Shown here: positions 1 to 8,301 of the stretch, piece by piece
Position numbering within the stretch: the stretch's first letter is position 1
Layout of the letters: each line of letters opens with the position of its first letter
Source of the DNA: Desulfobacteraceae bacterium
GTDB lineage: Bacteria > Desulfobacterota > Desulfobacteria > Desulfobacterales > Desulfobacteraceae
Length of the DNA stretch: 64,000 nucleotides
Reading direction: 5' to 3'
NCBI GenBank assembly: GCA_016743945.1
Contig: JADGFI010000001.1
Span: 335,901-399,900 of the forward strand
Translations under genes and position numbers: made by a program
The notes under the pieces: generated by a model
Told to the model about the DNA's origin: nothing
The model's input: the letters and a program-made list of their open reading frames with translations, nothing else
The model's database searches: none

Positions 1-224
1 GCTTTGTGAATTTTAGCTTCAAAGGGATGACATTTAAAACAAGAATCATTGGTTCCGTGACGGATGGGCACCGCAACCGCCTCGCTGATGGCATCTGCCC
101 GATAAGGACCGTAAACACCAAAAGAATCAGGGCGCAACAACCGTTTGAACAAAAGTCCGACACCGACCATCACGAAAATGCTGATGCATACGAGAACAAG
201 CCGCATCCTATAGCTTAACCCCAC
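1..224 (-). CDS. Membrane-anchored c-type cytochrome, 5' part only
   Basis: The gene enters from the left edge and only its first 74 codons are present. The start is a GTG at 224-222, chosen because a strong AGGAGGT ribosome binding site lies at 235-229. The N-terminus has a basic stretch followed by one hydrophobic segment (about residues 9-26), which reads as a signal anchor. A haem c attachment motif C-F-K-C-H follows at residues 62-66, so the rest should lie on the outer face of the cytoplasmic membrane. NapC/NrfH-type or other multihaem cytochromes are possible, but the family cannot be decided from this fragment. The plus-strand open frame over the same bases is a shadow. Confidence 0.7.
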   Translation of the reverse strand, partial: MGLSYRMRLVLVCISIFVMVGVGLLFKRLLRPDSFGVYGPYRADAISEAVAVPIRHGTNDSCFKCHPFEAKIHK

Positions 225-450
225 AATTACCTCCTGTAATCTGCCGTACTATTGTCTGATAGAGACGATCCAGCCGTAACCTTTAACCTATAAACTTTGA
301 AGAATACCCGTTTGTATATACCCGAAAGAAAGATCTTGCATCAAGAAACGATCGTGTAACAATTGCAACGATATCACCACATAATTTTTACGGCAAGAAT
401 AAAATAATTAAAAAAACCAGCGCAATATTCCTCGTTTACCAGAATAATAT

Positions 451-479
451 TTGACCCACAAACAAATCTTGGGCATAGT
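451..479 (+). promoter_or_regulatory. Candidate sigma70 promoter of the metF-like gene
   Basis: TTGACC (451-456), a 17-base spacer and CATAGT (474-479) match the -35/-10 pattern. They lie 35 bases before the ATG at 515, which has a GGA-type binding site in front. This is pattern matching only. Confidence 0.4.
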
Positions 480-514
480 AAATTTATCCCCATCAAATTT
501 AAAAAAGGAATATT

Positions 515-1333
515 ATGTCATTTTTACTCGCCAGCGAACATAAGTTCAAAATCACATTGGAAGTGGTCCCGCCGGCCGGAGTTAATGGCCATGCACTTTT
601 GGACAAACTGGATGCTCTTTCCAGACTTGCTTTTGACGGATTCAGTGTGGCATCAAACCCCGTTGCAAGACCCCGGATGTCTGCCATGATTTTTTCCCAC
701 CTGCTCCAGGAACGAACCGGCAAGCCTGCCATTCTCCATTTAACCGTTCGCGATCATAACCGATTGGGACTCCAGGCGGAACTGTGGGGGGCTAAGGCCT
801 TGGGTCTTGATACCATCATTGCCGTCACAGGAGACCCATCTGCCCGAAACAGCGAAAATAAAACCACAACCATCAATGATCTAACTGTCTTTGAACTCAT
901 CCAGATGGCAGCTGGGGCAGATCTTTGCGCTGGTGCCGTACTGGATTTTCGGCCGGAAGTGGACGGGCTTGAAAATGAAATACACCGAATTGAAAGAAAA
1001 GCTGACGCCGGTGCAAGGTTTATCGTTACCCAGCCGGTATATGACAGAAAAACCGCTCGACGACTTCAGGAGGGTCTAAACCACATCAACATCCCCATCA
1101 TCATGGGAGTTTTACCCCTGCTCTCCTTGAAGCATGCCAGCTTTCTTCATAACAAGGTGGCCGGCATTGCCGTGCCGGATGCACTTCAAAGGGAAATGGC
1201 AACTACCAACGATCCGGTTTCCACCGGCATCCAACAGTCCCGGCAAATGCTTCAACTGGCAAAAGAACTGTTTTCCGGTGCCTGTATCATGCCCCCCTTT
1301 GACCGGTTTGATATTTTGTCTGAAATTTTGTAA
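515..1333 (+). CDS. metF: Methylenetetrahydrofolate reductase family protein (MetF-like)
   Basis: Predicted FAD-dependent reductase interconverting 5,10-methylene-THF and 5-methyl-THF, cytoplasmic. The 272 residues cover the whole (beta/alpha)8 barrel expected of the catalytic domain. The N-terminus K-I-T-L-E-V-V-P-P-A-G corresponds to the family's SFEFFPPK-like start with its conserved Glu. An H-L-T-V-R-D segment and A-V-T-G-D-P follow, then F-I-V-T-Q-P-V-Y-D, all typical folate/flavin-binding loops. The ATG follows AAAAAAGGAATATT. The neighbours are unrelated, so it is a single-gene unit. It could feed or drain the methyl-THF produced by the corrinoid system near 25-28 kb; that link is inference. 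A MetV-type partner is not visible. Confidence 0.8.
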   Translation: MSFLLASEHKFKITLEVVPPAGVNGHALLDKLDALSRLAFDGFSVASNPVARPRMSAMIFSHLLQERTGKPAILHLTVRDHNRLGLQAELWGAKALGLDTIIAVTGDPSARNSENKTTTINDLTVFELIQMAAGADLCAGAVLDFRPEVDGLENEIHRIERKADAGARFIVTQPVYDRKTARRLQEGLNHINIPIIMGVLPLLSLKHASFLHNKVAGIAVPDALQREMATTNDPVSTGIQQSRQMLQLAKELFSGACIMPPFDRFDILSEIL

Positions 1334-1381
1334 TACTTAAAAAAAAGTGATGATAGCCAGGACCAAACAAGGCGTTATTTC

Positions 1382-1771
1382 CTAGGTGAGATGAATTACC
1401 CGTTCCAATTCGGCTATAAATATTTTTTCGGTCACCGGTTTGACAATATAGCTGTCAATGCCCATGGAAAGAGCCTTGTTCATTATTTTTTGGGTTGCCT
1501 CAACCGTAAGCATGACAAATCGGATATCACGGGTTCTGGCATTTGCCTTGACCTGTTCTAAAAACTTCATGCCATCCATAATGGGCATGTGCAGATCAGA
1601 CACGATCAAGTCCACCCGGGTTGAATCAAGAATTTTAAGGGCCTCCGAACCATCCCCTGCTTCCAGTACATGGGTGAAGCCCTTGTTTGCCAGGTATTTC
1701 CCAATGATCCGTCGCATGGACAGGCTATCATCCACCAACAAAATTTTAAGTTCAAAAATGTTTTTTTCCAT
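1382..1771 (-). CDS. Single-domain response regulator (CheY-like receiver)
   Basis: A 129-residue protein made only of a REC domain. The acidic pair D14/D15, the phospho-acceptor D59 in V-S-D-L-H-M-P, the switch Thr in M-L-T-V (residue 89) and the conserved Lys in V-K-P (residue 111) are all present, so it should be phosphorylatable. There is no output domain, so it probably works by protein contact, as in a chemotaxis-like or phosphorelay role. It lies 11 bases downstream of the Nudix gene on the same strand. No kinase is adjacent, so its partner is unknown. Confidence 0.85.
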   Translation of the reverse strand: MEKNIFELKILLVDDSLSMRRIIGKYLANKGFTHVLEAGDGSEALKILDSTRVDLIVSDLHMPIMDGMKFLEQVKANARTRDIRFVMLTVEATQKIMNKALSMGIDSYIVKPVTEKIFIAELERVIHLT

Positions 1772-1782
1772 AAAGCCTCTTT

Positions 1783-2337
1783 TTATTGGATCCGTATCTG
1801 ACCTGGTTTCACATCTTTTATTTTGAAGGGATAGGCCCCTTGTTTCCGGTCCTGGAAAAAATCAACCAGGGTCTGTCGGATAACCTCAAATGCTATTTCA
1901 TCCCAGGGGATATTGCTTTCCTTGAATAAGCGCACCTCTGTACTTTCGCTGGTGGGGCCAAAGAAGTCATCCGCCATCTGGGCCCGAAACATCAGATAAA
2001 TCTGACCTAAAATTACGATATTAAACAGCCGATAGGGACCCATGACCCGGACGTTGGCCCTTGTCTCTTCCAGGGTTTCCCGAACAGCGCCGTCCTGGAC
2101 CGATTCCTTGTTTTCGAGATACCCGGCCGGCAGGGTCCACTTTCCCTTTCGGGGTTCAATATTCCGTTTGCACATCAATACTTGATTTTTAAAAGTCGGA
2201 ATACAGCCCACCACCATTTTGGGGTTTTCATAGTGCACAAGGGGGCATCTTGTGCAGACAGACCTCAAATGGTCATCATCAGGGGGGATTTTTTTTTCCA
2301 TTGGTGCGCCGCAACAACTGCAAAAGTTTATTTCCAT
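1783..2337 (-). CDS. Nudix hydrolase with N-terminal zinc ribbon
   Basis: 184 residues. The N-terminus has a four-Cys zinc ribbon (C-S-C-C-G near residue 6 and C-T-R-C near 28). A Nudix fold follows with the box G-Y-L-E-N-K-E-S-V-Q then R-E-T-L-E-E-T (pattern GX5EX7REXXEE), which binds the divalent metal. Family knowledge says it hydrolyses a nucleoside diphosphate linked to another moiety; a ribbon plus Nudix layout is typical of NADH pyrophosphatase relatives, but the substrate cannot be told. It is transcribed toward the receiver gene at 1382-1771. A second zinc-ribbon Nudix protein at 37676-38188 shares the layout and a similar I-P-W-D segment near its C-terminus, so the two look paralogous. 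Confidence 0.8.
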   Translation of the reverse strand: MEINFCSCCGAPMEKKIPPDDDHLRSVCTRCPLVHYENPKMVVGCIPTFKNQVLMCKRNIEPRKGKWTLPAGYLENKESVQDGAVRETLEETRANVRVMGPYRLFNIVILGQIYLMFRAQMADDFFGPTSESTEVRLFKESNIPWDEIAFEVIRQTLVDFFQDRKQGAYPFKIKDVKPGQIRIQ

Positions 2338-2540
2338 TCCATTCCTTTATTTTGTGTTCCGGGGTTCCACCCGACCATTCCATACCTGTCTTAGAATTCT
2401 CATTAACCCATACAGGAAATTTAGACGCCAGACAACTAAAAAACATTCTCAAGACGGGTTTTTAGAATACACGAAGACCAAATTCAAAACTGGGATATCC
2501 TTGACATGAATGGGAAAATCCAGTAGTTTCTCTATTCGTT

Positions 2541-5012
2541 ATGAATCATCCCAAACAACTCGGTTCAAAATCATTGGACAACAATCCTTCAGGCAATTCT
2601 GTGGAAGAGAAACACGCTATTTTTGGGAAAAAGAACAAAGATCTCATCCGTTTGGCGGTTAAATGCCGTTTTATCCCCCTTAACCAGGAAAAGGAGGTGT
2701 TACGCCTGCTTGCAGAAAAAAGGCAGCAGACACCGGATTCTTCTGTGATTGAACTTTTCAGGGAAACAGGATTGCTCTCGGAAGAAAATATTGAGTTCCT
2801 CTTTGCCGTTAAAGCGCATCTGAAAACCAATATGCTGGATAAAAGATTCGGGGAACTCGGAATTGCCAACCGATTTATCCAGCCGAAGAGTGTTAAAAAC
2901 GCCCTGGATATACAACGCATCATTTTTAAAGAAACCAACAAGAGCAAACTGATTGGTGATATCCTGCTTGAGAATAAAGAAATTTCCAGATCTGACAAAT
3001 CTGCCATACTGCTCTGCCAGGACCGGGTAAAAGATGAGTTGCTGGCAGAGGCCATGAATGACATTGCCGCCTCGGAAATAGAAAGGCTTTCCTTGAACAT
3101 GCGATTCGGGGCCATTGCGGTCAAAAAAGAAATGATTACCATTGATCAGTTAAACCAGGCCCTGAAAGTCCAGGAAGCAAAAGTGAGATCGGGTTATCCC
3201 AGACCCGATCTTGGAAATATTTTCAAGCAATTGTTCAACCTGTCGGATACCGACCTTCACTATATTTTAAAAATCCAGAAAGAACTTGAGAAAAAAAGGC
3301 TTGCCCTGGAAAAAGCATTGTCACTATATAATGACGAAACCAACACCAATAAACGGATTTCAAAGCAGTTTGAATACCGATTTTCTAAAAATAAACTTGA
3401 AGCATTTCTCCAGAGAACAAATGAAGGCTTTGAAGAAATCCAGGTTCAGGATTTAATCACCTGGCTCAATTCCATCGGTATCACCTGGGGCCTGTATCCT
3501 GCACCCACCTTGAAAAAGTTTTTGGCCGGAACAAAAATCGGTATTGAAATCCAAATTGCCAAGGGCCTTCCCCCCCAAAAAGGGATGGCCGAGTCCATTG
3601 AGTTTTTTTTTGACACAAATTTCCAGCCATCGGATGGAGAGAAGGGGAAGTTGCCCCTGGTAAAAAAAGGGGATGCACTGGCAAGAACGCTCCCCCCCAA
3701 AAAAGGCACTCCTGGTAAAGATGTATGTGGATACACCATTCCTGCCCCCCTTCAACAAACCAGACCCTTAAACTGCGGGGAAGGGGTCATCAAACAAGAG
3801 GCGTTGTTTATTGCCGATACCGACGGGATCCCCCTATTGTACAAAAACAGGACCCTTTTTGTCAGGGCCCGGGAACACATTATTCCCACCCGGCATCATA
3901 CAGGCCGGATTTATACAGACCTGGGCGACAAATACAAGGATGTCAATCTCAAGGTGGAGGGTTCCATTTCCCCGACAGGTGCTATCCGTTGCCAGGGGCT
4001 TGAGATCAATGGAGATATCCTCGGCCAGGCCTCTGCTGCCGGAGATATCCGGATTCACGGCAATATCGGGAGATCTGGGGACGAACAAGCTATCATCAAG
4101 GCAGAAGGTGATATTTTTGTTGATAAAATTATCACCAATGCCATCCTTGTGACATCCAAGAGCCTTATTGCACCCAAGGCAGATCTCGTCTCTTCTGCCG
4201 TGCTGGCATATCAGGATATCGTTCTGAAAAATGTGTCTGATGACGGCACCAGGGCCTCGATACTTCAAACAGGCAAAAATCCCAATCTCAAGGCCAAGGG
4301 GTTTGATCGCCTTATCAAAATCCAGACCACAAAATTAAATCAACTGAAGCACCAGGCAGAACTCAATGAACTTGAAAAACAGCTCAACACCAAATTACAA
4401 GTAAAAGAAGTTTTTCTCAAACAGCATGAAATGCTTAAATACCTTTTAAAATTGTTGCAATGCAAGGATCTCATGGATATCCCCTCCCTGGGTGAAAAGC
4501 TTACCAAAGCGGAAAAAGATCCCAATGCCTGTCCCGGATTACCCCCAAAACCTTTGTCTGAAGGGGACTCATTTCTGGATGAATTCCTTAAGGAAACGTT
4601 TTCCATGGCCTCAACACCCCTTGAGACCCATATCAGGGAAACAGCAGGTATTAAATATGGGATGTATCGGGCAGCCGTAAACGCCACCCAACGGCACCAC
4701 CATGAATATGAAACAAAGAAAAAAATTATATTTGAAAAAGTGGAAGCCCAAATATCAGATATCCAACAAAAAGAAGAAACCCTCAAACGGTTAAGGATCC
4801 GGAAAGATACGCTTTTACTGGGTCAAGAATGCAGCCCCCAGGTGGTGCCCCCTGCCATAAAGGTCAAAAATCAAGTGCAGAAGGGAACGGTTATCATGGG
4901 CCAAAAAGCCCGCCTATCAATTGACCGGGATATTTATGGCGTCAAGTTCATGGAAAAACAAACATCTCCCAATGCGGATACTGTTATCACCATTGAGGGA
5001 TTCTATGAATAA
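2541..5012 (+). CDS. DUF342/FapA-family protein with N-terminal helical repeats
   Basis: 823 residues. The middle (about 420-580) has the glycine-spaced beta-helix pattern of DUF342/FapA proteins: V-E-G-S-I, I-N-G-D-I-L-G, I-R-I-H-G-N-I-G, K-A-E-G-D-I-F-V. The C-terminal third is rich in charged heptads and should be coiled coil. The first 250 residues carry about six copies of a 25-residue unit of the form hG-hh-I-hs-L-hh-Q, clearest at 103-127, 138-162, 189-213 and 224-248. FapA relatives are linked to polar placement or flagellar and chemotaxis functions, but the role here is unknown. No binding site precedes the ATG. TTGACA at 2501-2506 with TAGTTT 17 bases later would give an almost leaderless transcript. 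Confidence 0.75.
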   Translation: MNHPKQLGSKSLDNNPSGNSVEEKHAIFGKKNKDLIRLAVKCRFIPLNQEKEVLRLLAEKRQQTPDSSVIELFRETGLLSEENIEFLFAVKAHLKTNMLDKRFGELGIANRFIQPKSVKNALDIQRIIFKETNKSKLIGDILLENKEISRSDKSAILLCQDRVKDELLAEAMNDIAASEIERLSLNMRFGAIAVKKEMITIDQLNQALKVQEAKVRSGYPRPDLGNIFKQLFNLSDTDLHYILKIQKELEKKRLALEKALSLYNDETNTNKRISKQFEYRFSKNKLEAFLQRTNEGFEEIQVQDLITWLNSIGITWGLYPAPTLKKFLAGTKIGIEIQIAKGLPPQKGMAESIEFFFDTNFQPSDGEKGKLPLVKKGDALARTLPPKKGTPGKDVCGYTIPAPLQQTRPLNCGEGVIKQEALFIADTDGIPLLYKNRTLFVRAREHIIPTRHHTGRIYTDLGDKYKDVNLKVEGSISPTGAIRCQGLEINGDILGQASAAGDIRIHGNIGRSGDEQAIIKAEGDIFVDKIITNAILVTSKSLIAPKADLVSSAVLAYQDIVLKNVSDDGTRASILQTGKNPNLKAKGFDRLIKIQTTKLNQLKHQAELNELEKQLNTKLQVKEVFLKQHEMLKYLLKLLQCKDLMDIPSLGEKLTKAEKDPNACPGLPPKPLSEGDSFLDEFLKETFSMASTPLETHIRETAGIKYGMYRAAVNATQRHHHEYETKKKIIFEKVEAQISDIQQKEETLKRLRIRKDTLLLGQECSPQVVPPAIKVKNQVQKGTVIMGQKARLSIDRDIYGVKFMEKQTSPNADTVITIEGFYE

Positions 5013-5090
5013 TTTTGTGAAAGTACTGGAAAACGTCTAACCAGAAGCCCTGGCTAAAAAGACAGGTTAGGCAGTCTTTGCAGGGGTACT

Positions 5091-6515
5091 TTACCATCTG
5101 GAGCGGATATATTCATGGGATTCGCTCAGGCTCAAGGGGACAGAAGCCGCACCCGCCCTTATATAAAAGGCTTCTTTTCCTTTTTCTTTGACAAACACTG
5201 GCCGTTCCCCGGGGGTGATGGAAATCTTGCAGATATCCTTGCCATCAATGGACTGGATCTGGGTGGAAATAAATTTATGACTTTGTCGCCCCATGTTCTG
5301 GCTGATCAGGCTGGACAATTTGAGCAGGAACCCGTCCCGGTTTGGTTTTTTTTGGAAGGTCTGATAGTCTGATTCAATACCGATCACCTCCCCGTCGTCG
5401 TTCACCCCGATGAGCAGCGTCCCTCCATCGGCATTCATGAATGCGGAAATGGTCTTAACAATTACATATTCAAGTACCTTGTCTGTTTTCAGGGTAACAA
5501 GATTCCAGCGCATGGAGGATTTAAACTCCAGTTGGTTATGTTCTCCCTGGGTGATCAGGGAGAGCCATTCCTCTTCTTTAAAGGAATTTTTTCCCGATCT
5601 CAGCCGGCCCATACGATATTTTAATTTCATGGAATAAAATGCAAACCCGATACTGGCAGCCAGTAACAGGAGTATCACCCCAATGATCCACCCCCGGTAC
5701 TGGACAATAAGCGGCGGGGGAGCCAATCCCCACTTACTTAAAATCGTTTCAACCTCTTGTTTTGAAGCGCCCTTTATCCCCGGGTTGATCAGTTTGAGCA
5801 GCTGGGTATTCCCTTTTTTGACCCCGGCCCGTAACTTTTCCGTATACAGGGTTTGCACCCGTCTGAATTTAACCAGGGAATCATTTTCTGCCAAAAGGAA
5901 AATGGCATTGGGAAAATCCAGGGCATAGGCCGACAATTTACCCGCCAGGGCATTTTTTACCACCTGTTCGGATCCGGGAAATGTCTTGATCTGGACATCC
6001 GGGTACTTCTGGGACAAATATTCCACCGCATAGTCGTTTTCAATAACTCCCACAGGAATATTTCCAAGGGCTTCTATTGAGTCTGCCTCCATTTTTTCGA
6101 CCACATAGAGATTGGTTTGAATATCAATCATGGGATGGGAAAAATCCAGGTAGGCTGCCCGGTCCTTTGAACGGAAAAGCCCGATCATGATATCGGCCTC
6201 ACCCATTTTAACCCGGACCAGACTCTGGTTGAGGGACCCGGGTAAAAAGGTCAGTTCTATCTGATTTTTTTCTGCCCAAAGCGCCCAGAAATCAACCAGC
6301 ATCCCCACCACCTCCCCCTTGTCATTGACATAGGAGTAAGGCCGGTAATCATTATAGCAGGCAATGGTTAAACTGGCGGCATGAACCGTATTAAACCGGA
6401 CAAATCCAAAAAAGACAACAACTGCCACAAGAGTCAGAACAATCCTCTGGCATCCCCGCCTCTGGCATTTACTGTTCTTGTGTTTTCTTTTTTCACGGTT
6501 CTTTAAAAAATCCAA
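5091..6515 (-). CDS. Periplasmic solute-binding domain - TM - AlbA_2 receptor
   Basis: 474 residues in three parts. A basic N-terminus and hydrophobic core ending V-H-A-A form a signal peptide. A family-3 solute-binding domain (about 48-270) follows, with I-A-C-Y-N-D-Y-R-P-Y-S-Y, M-L-V-D-F-W and D-I-M-I-G-L-F-R-S signatures. A membrane helix lies near 275-300, followed by a basic cytoplasmic stretch. The C-terminal domain (about 320-440) has the AlbA_2/Schlafen-like pattern: E-F-K-S-S, F-M-N-A-D-G-G-T-L-L-I-G-V-N-D-D-G and P-V-F-V-K. AlbA_2 domains are usually cytoplasmic nucleic-acid-binding or regulatory modules, so this looks like a one-component amino-acid-type sensor. It is convergent with the DUF342 gene and has no transporter partners beside it. 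Confidence 0.8.
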   Translation of the reverse strand: MDFLKNREKRKHKNSKCQRRGCQRIVLTLVAVVVFFGFVRFNTVHAASLTIACYNDYRPYSYVNDKGEVVGMLVDFWALWAEKNQIELTFLPGSLNQSLVRVKMGEADIMIGLFRSKDRAAYLDFSHPMIDIQTNLYVVEKMEADSIEALGNIPVGVIENDYAVEYLSQKYPDVQIKTFPGSEQVVKNALAGKLSAYALDFPNAIFLLAENDSLVKFRRVQTLYTEKLRAGVKKGNTQLLKLINPGIKGASKQEVETILSKWGLAPPPLIVQYRGWIIGVILLLLAASIGFAFYSMKLKYRMGRLRSGKNSFKEEEWLSLITQGEHNQLEFKSSMRWNLVTLKTDKVLEYVIVKTISAFMNADGGTLLIGVNDDGEVIGIESDYQTFQKKPNRDGFLLKLSSLISQNMGRQSHKFISTQIQSIDGKDICKISITPGERPVFVKEKGKEAFYIRAGAASVPLSLSESHEYIRSRW

Positions 6516-6744
6516 TCATGCCTCTTCTCTATTGGTCATATGAAAAAAAACTGCCGATTATAATGCCGATATACTGCTTAAATTTATGCCATATTCATAT
6601 GTGAGTTTATTGGGGAAGTCAAGTTGTCCAGCCTATCAGGACAGAGAGAGTCGTATGTAAACCAGGCGAATGGCTACAATAATTTTTTTCCATGCTGTTC
6701 TTGTTTTCTCCATCGAATTCGACTGATTGGGTATCTGTATCGTT

Positions 6745-7812
6745 TCAGTCCGGGTTCGGTCCGAAGATGCCGACTCCCAGCTTACCCGCAATGAATTGTA
6801 TCGCCTTTTGGGCACGCACGCTGTTGCCAGCCGCATTCAGGCGTGGTGAGAATGCGGTGATGGCCATCTCACCCGGCACGATAGAGACGATGCCTCCGCC
6901 GACTCCCGTTTTCGACGGCAGGCCGGCCCACATCGACCAGTAGCCGGATTCATTATAGAAACCGGCGGTCAGCATGATCGCGAGCAGTTCCGGTACGTGT
7001 TTTTCGTCCAGGAGACGCTGGCCGGTTTTAGGGTTAACGCCGCCGTTGGCAAGGGTTGCACCCATGATCGCGAGCTGTTGCGTTGTTACACCGACGGAAC
7101 ACTGCTTCGTGTAAACCCGCAGTACTTCCTCGGGATCCGAGTATAGCCGCTTGTAGTTGTATAAATTGTTGGCGATGCCGCGGTTGCCCCAAGCTGTCGT
7201 GTACTCGGACTGAAACACGTTGTCCATCATCTTTAGTGGTTCGCCGGCAAAGTTACTCATGTTATCAAGAACCTGGGTCCACCGTTCTTTCTCGCTGTTT
7301 GCTTTGACCATGCTGACAGACGCCATCGCCCCGGCATTGACCAAAGGATTTACGGATCGAGCATTGAGAATCTCAACGGCCAGCTTTGAGTTGAACGGCA
7401 AACCGGTTGACTCCACCCCAATCTTTTCAATGATCGATTGCGGCCCGCCGTATTGCTGCATGACCAGGGCGGCAGTGAAAAGCTTGGATACCGACTCGAT
7501 CGCAAAGGCATAGTCAACATCACCTGCCGTAAAGGTCGTCCCGTCCCGTAGGGCGATGACGACACCAAACAGCTCAGACGGCACGGTCGCCAGGATCGGT
7601 ATATAGTCAGCGTTTTTGCCGCTTTTAATGTCCTTGAATTTGGCATGCGCTTCGTTCACCAATTGTCGGAGCTGCTGCCCGGTAAATCTGGTGCCGCCGA
7701 TTTCACCTTTTGCATCTGCTGTCGTGCCGATGGCCAAAAACAGGATGAACGCAAGCACTCCAATGAAGTGCACCGACGCCTTTGAAATATACAATCTATT
7801 TGTTTTGTTCAT
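6745..7812 (-). CDS. glsA: Glutaminase with signal peptide (secreted)
   Basis: 355 residues, about 45 longer than cytoplasmic bacterial glutaminases because of an N-terminal signal peptide (hydrophobic run about 15-31, then T-A-D-A-K). It hydrolyses L-glutamine to glutamate and ammonia. The serine-dependent catalytic pair is visible as S107-V-S-K110 in F-A-I-E-S-V-S-K. Other family blocks are N-P-L-V-N-A-G-A, S-E-Y, G-V-T-T-Q-Q-L-A, Y-N-E-S-G-Y and K-T-G-V-G-G-G-I. The periplasm is the predicted site. The gene is visibly richer in CG dinucleotides and GC-ending codons than its neighbours and stands alone, which suggests it was acquired. Confidence 0.9.
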   Translation of the reverse strand: MNKTNRLYISKASVHFIGVLAFILFLAIGTTADAKGEIGGTRFTGQQLRQLVNEAHAKFKDIKSGKNADYIPILATVPSELFGVVIALRDGTTFTAGDVDYAFAIESVSKLFTAALVMQQYGGPQSIIEKIGVESTGLPFNSKLAVEILNARSVNPLVNAGAMASVSMVKANSEKERWTQVLDNMSNFAGEPLKMMDNVFQSEYTTAWGNRGIANNLYNYKRLYSDPEEVLRVYTKQCSVGVTTQQLAIMGATLANGGVNPKTGQRLLDEKHVPELLAIMLTAGFYNESGYWSMWAGLPSKTGVGGGIVSIVPGEMAITAFSPRLNAAGNSVRAQKAIQFIAGKLGVGIFGPNPD

Positions 7813-7943
7813 TTTTTTCCTTACGAATGGCTCTTCTCAAAATAGTGTTAAAATCCGGTATATCTTTTCCTTTACCAATAAAAATAATATTGTAACAATT
7901 TAGCTCATTTGATGAAATAGGTTTGTGTATAGAAGTCTCGAAT

Positions 7944-8066
7944 TTACTCATTTAAAAACTCAGGCAACTGCTCTTTGAACAAAAGTTCTAATGCTTCATT
8001 TGCTTTCATGCCATTTTTTTGCAAGTCGAAATATAACCCCGGACCCGGCAAAAGATTTGTGCACCA
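7944..8066 (-). pseudogene. C-terminal remnant of an unidentified gene
   Basis: Forty codons are open between two stops on the minus strand, with coding-like composition (L-Y-F-D-L-Q-K-N-G-M-K-A-N-E-A-L then E-L-L-F-K-E-Q-L-P-E-F). There is no binding site and only an internal ATG at 8009. It looks like the 3' end of a deleted gene. The family was not recognised. Confidence 0.3.
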
Positions 8067-8099
8067 TTAAAAAAACGGAAGCACCCTGATATTTTTAGA

Positions 8100-8192
8100 A
8101 TGAATAAATCTTTTGATTTGTATTGGTATCTATTTTTAGCATTTTCACTGTGGACTTTGCCTATTGAGGCCGGAGTTGGCGAATCCGATTGA
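8100..8192 (+). CDS. Possible 30-residue signal-peptide-like ORF
   Basis: ATG at 8100 opens 30 codons: a short polar start, a hydrophobic run (about residues 7-20, Y-W-Y-L-F-L-A-F-S-L-W) and an A-G-V-G-E-S-D end. The ribosome binding site is weak. It may be the truncated 5' end of an exported protein rather than a functional peptide. Confidence 0.2.
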   Translation: MNKSFDLYWYLFLAFSLWTLPIEAGVGESD

Positions 8193-8301
8193 TCAATGAT
8201 AAAATTCAGGGTGAACGGGTAATTTTTCTTGTAATTTATCCCTATCTCATTTACCTATACTATTTTCTTTTAATGAATCTTTTCTTATTGGACAAGATGC
8301 C

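Larger units (their letters stand above)
7813..8301. other. 489-base gap with two gene fragments
   Basis: No full gene was found. It is AT-rich and holds two stop-bounded pieces, described separately: a minus-strand C-terminal-like fragment (7944-8066) and a plus-strand signal-peptide-like mini-ORF (8100-8192). No convincing terminator was found for either flanking gene. Confidence 0.5.
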
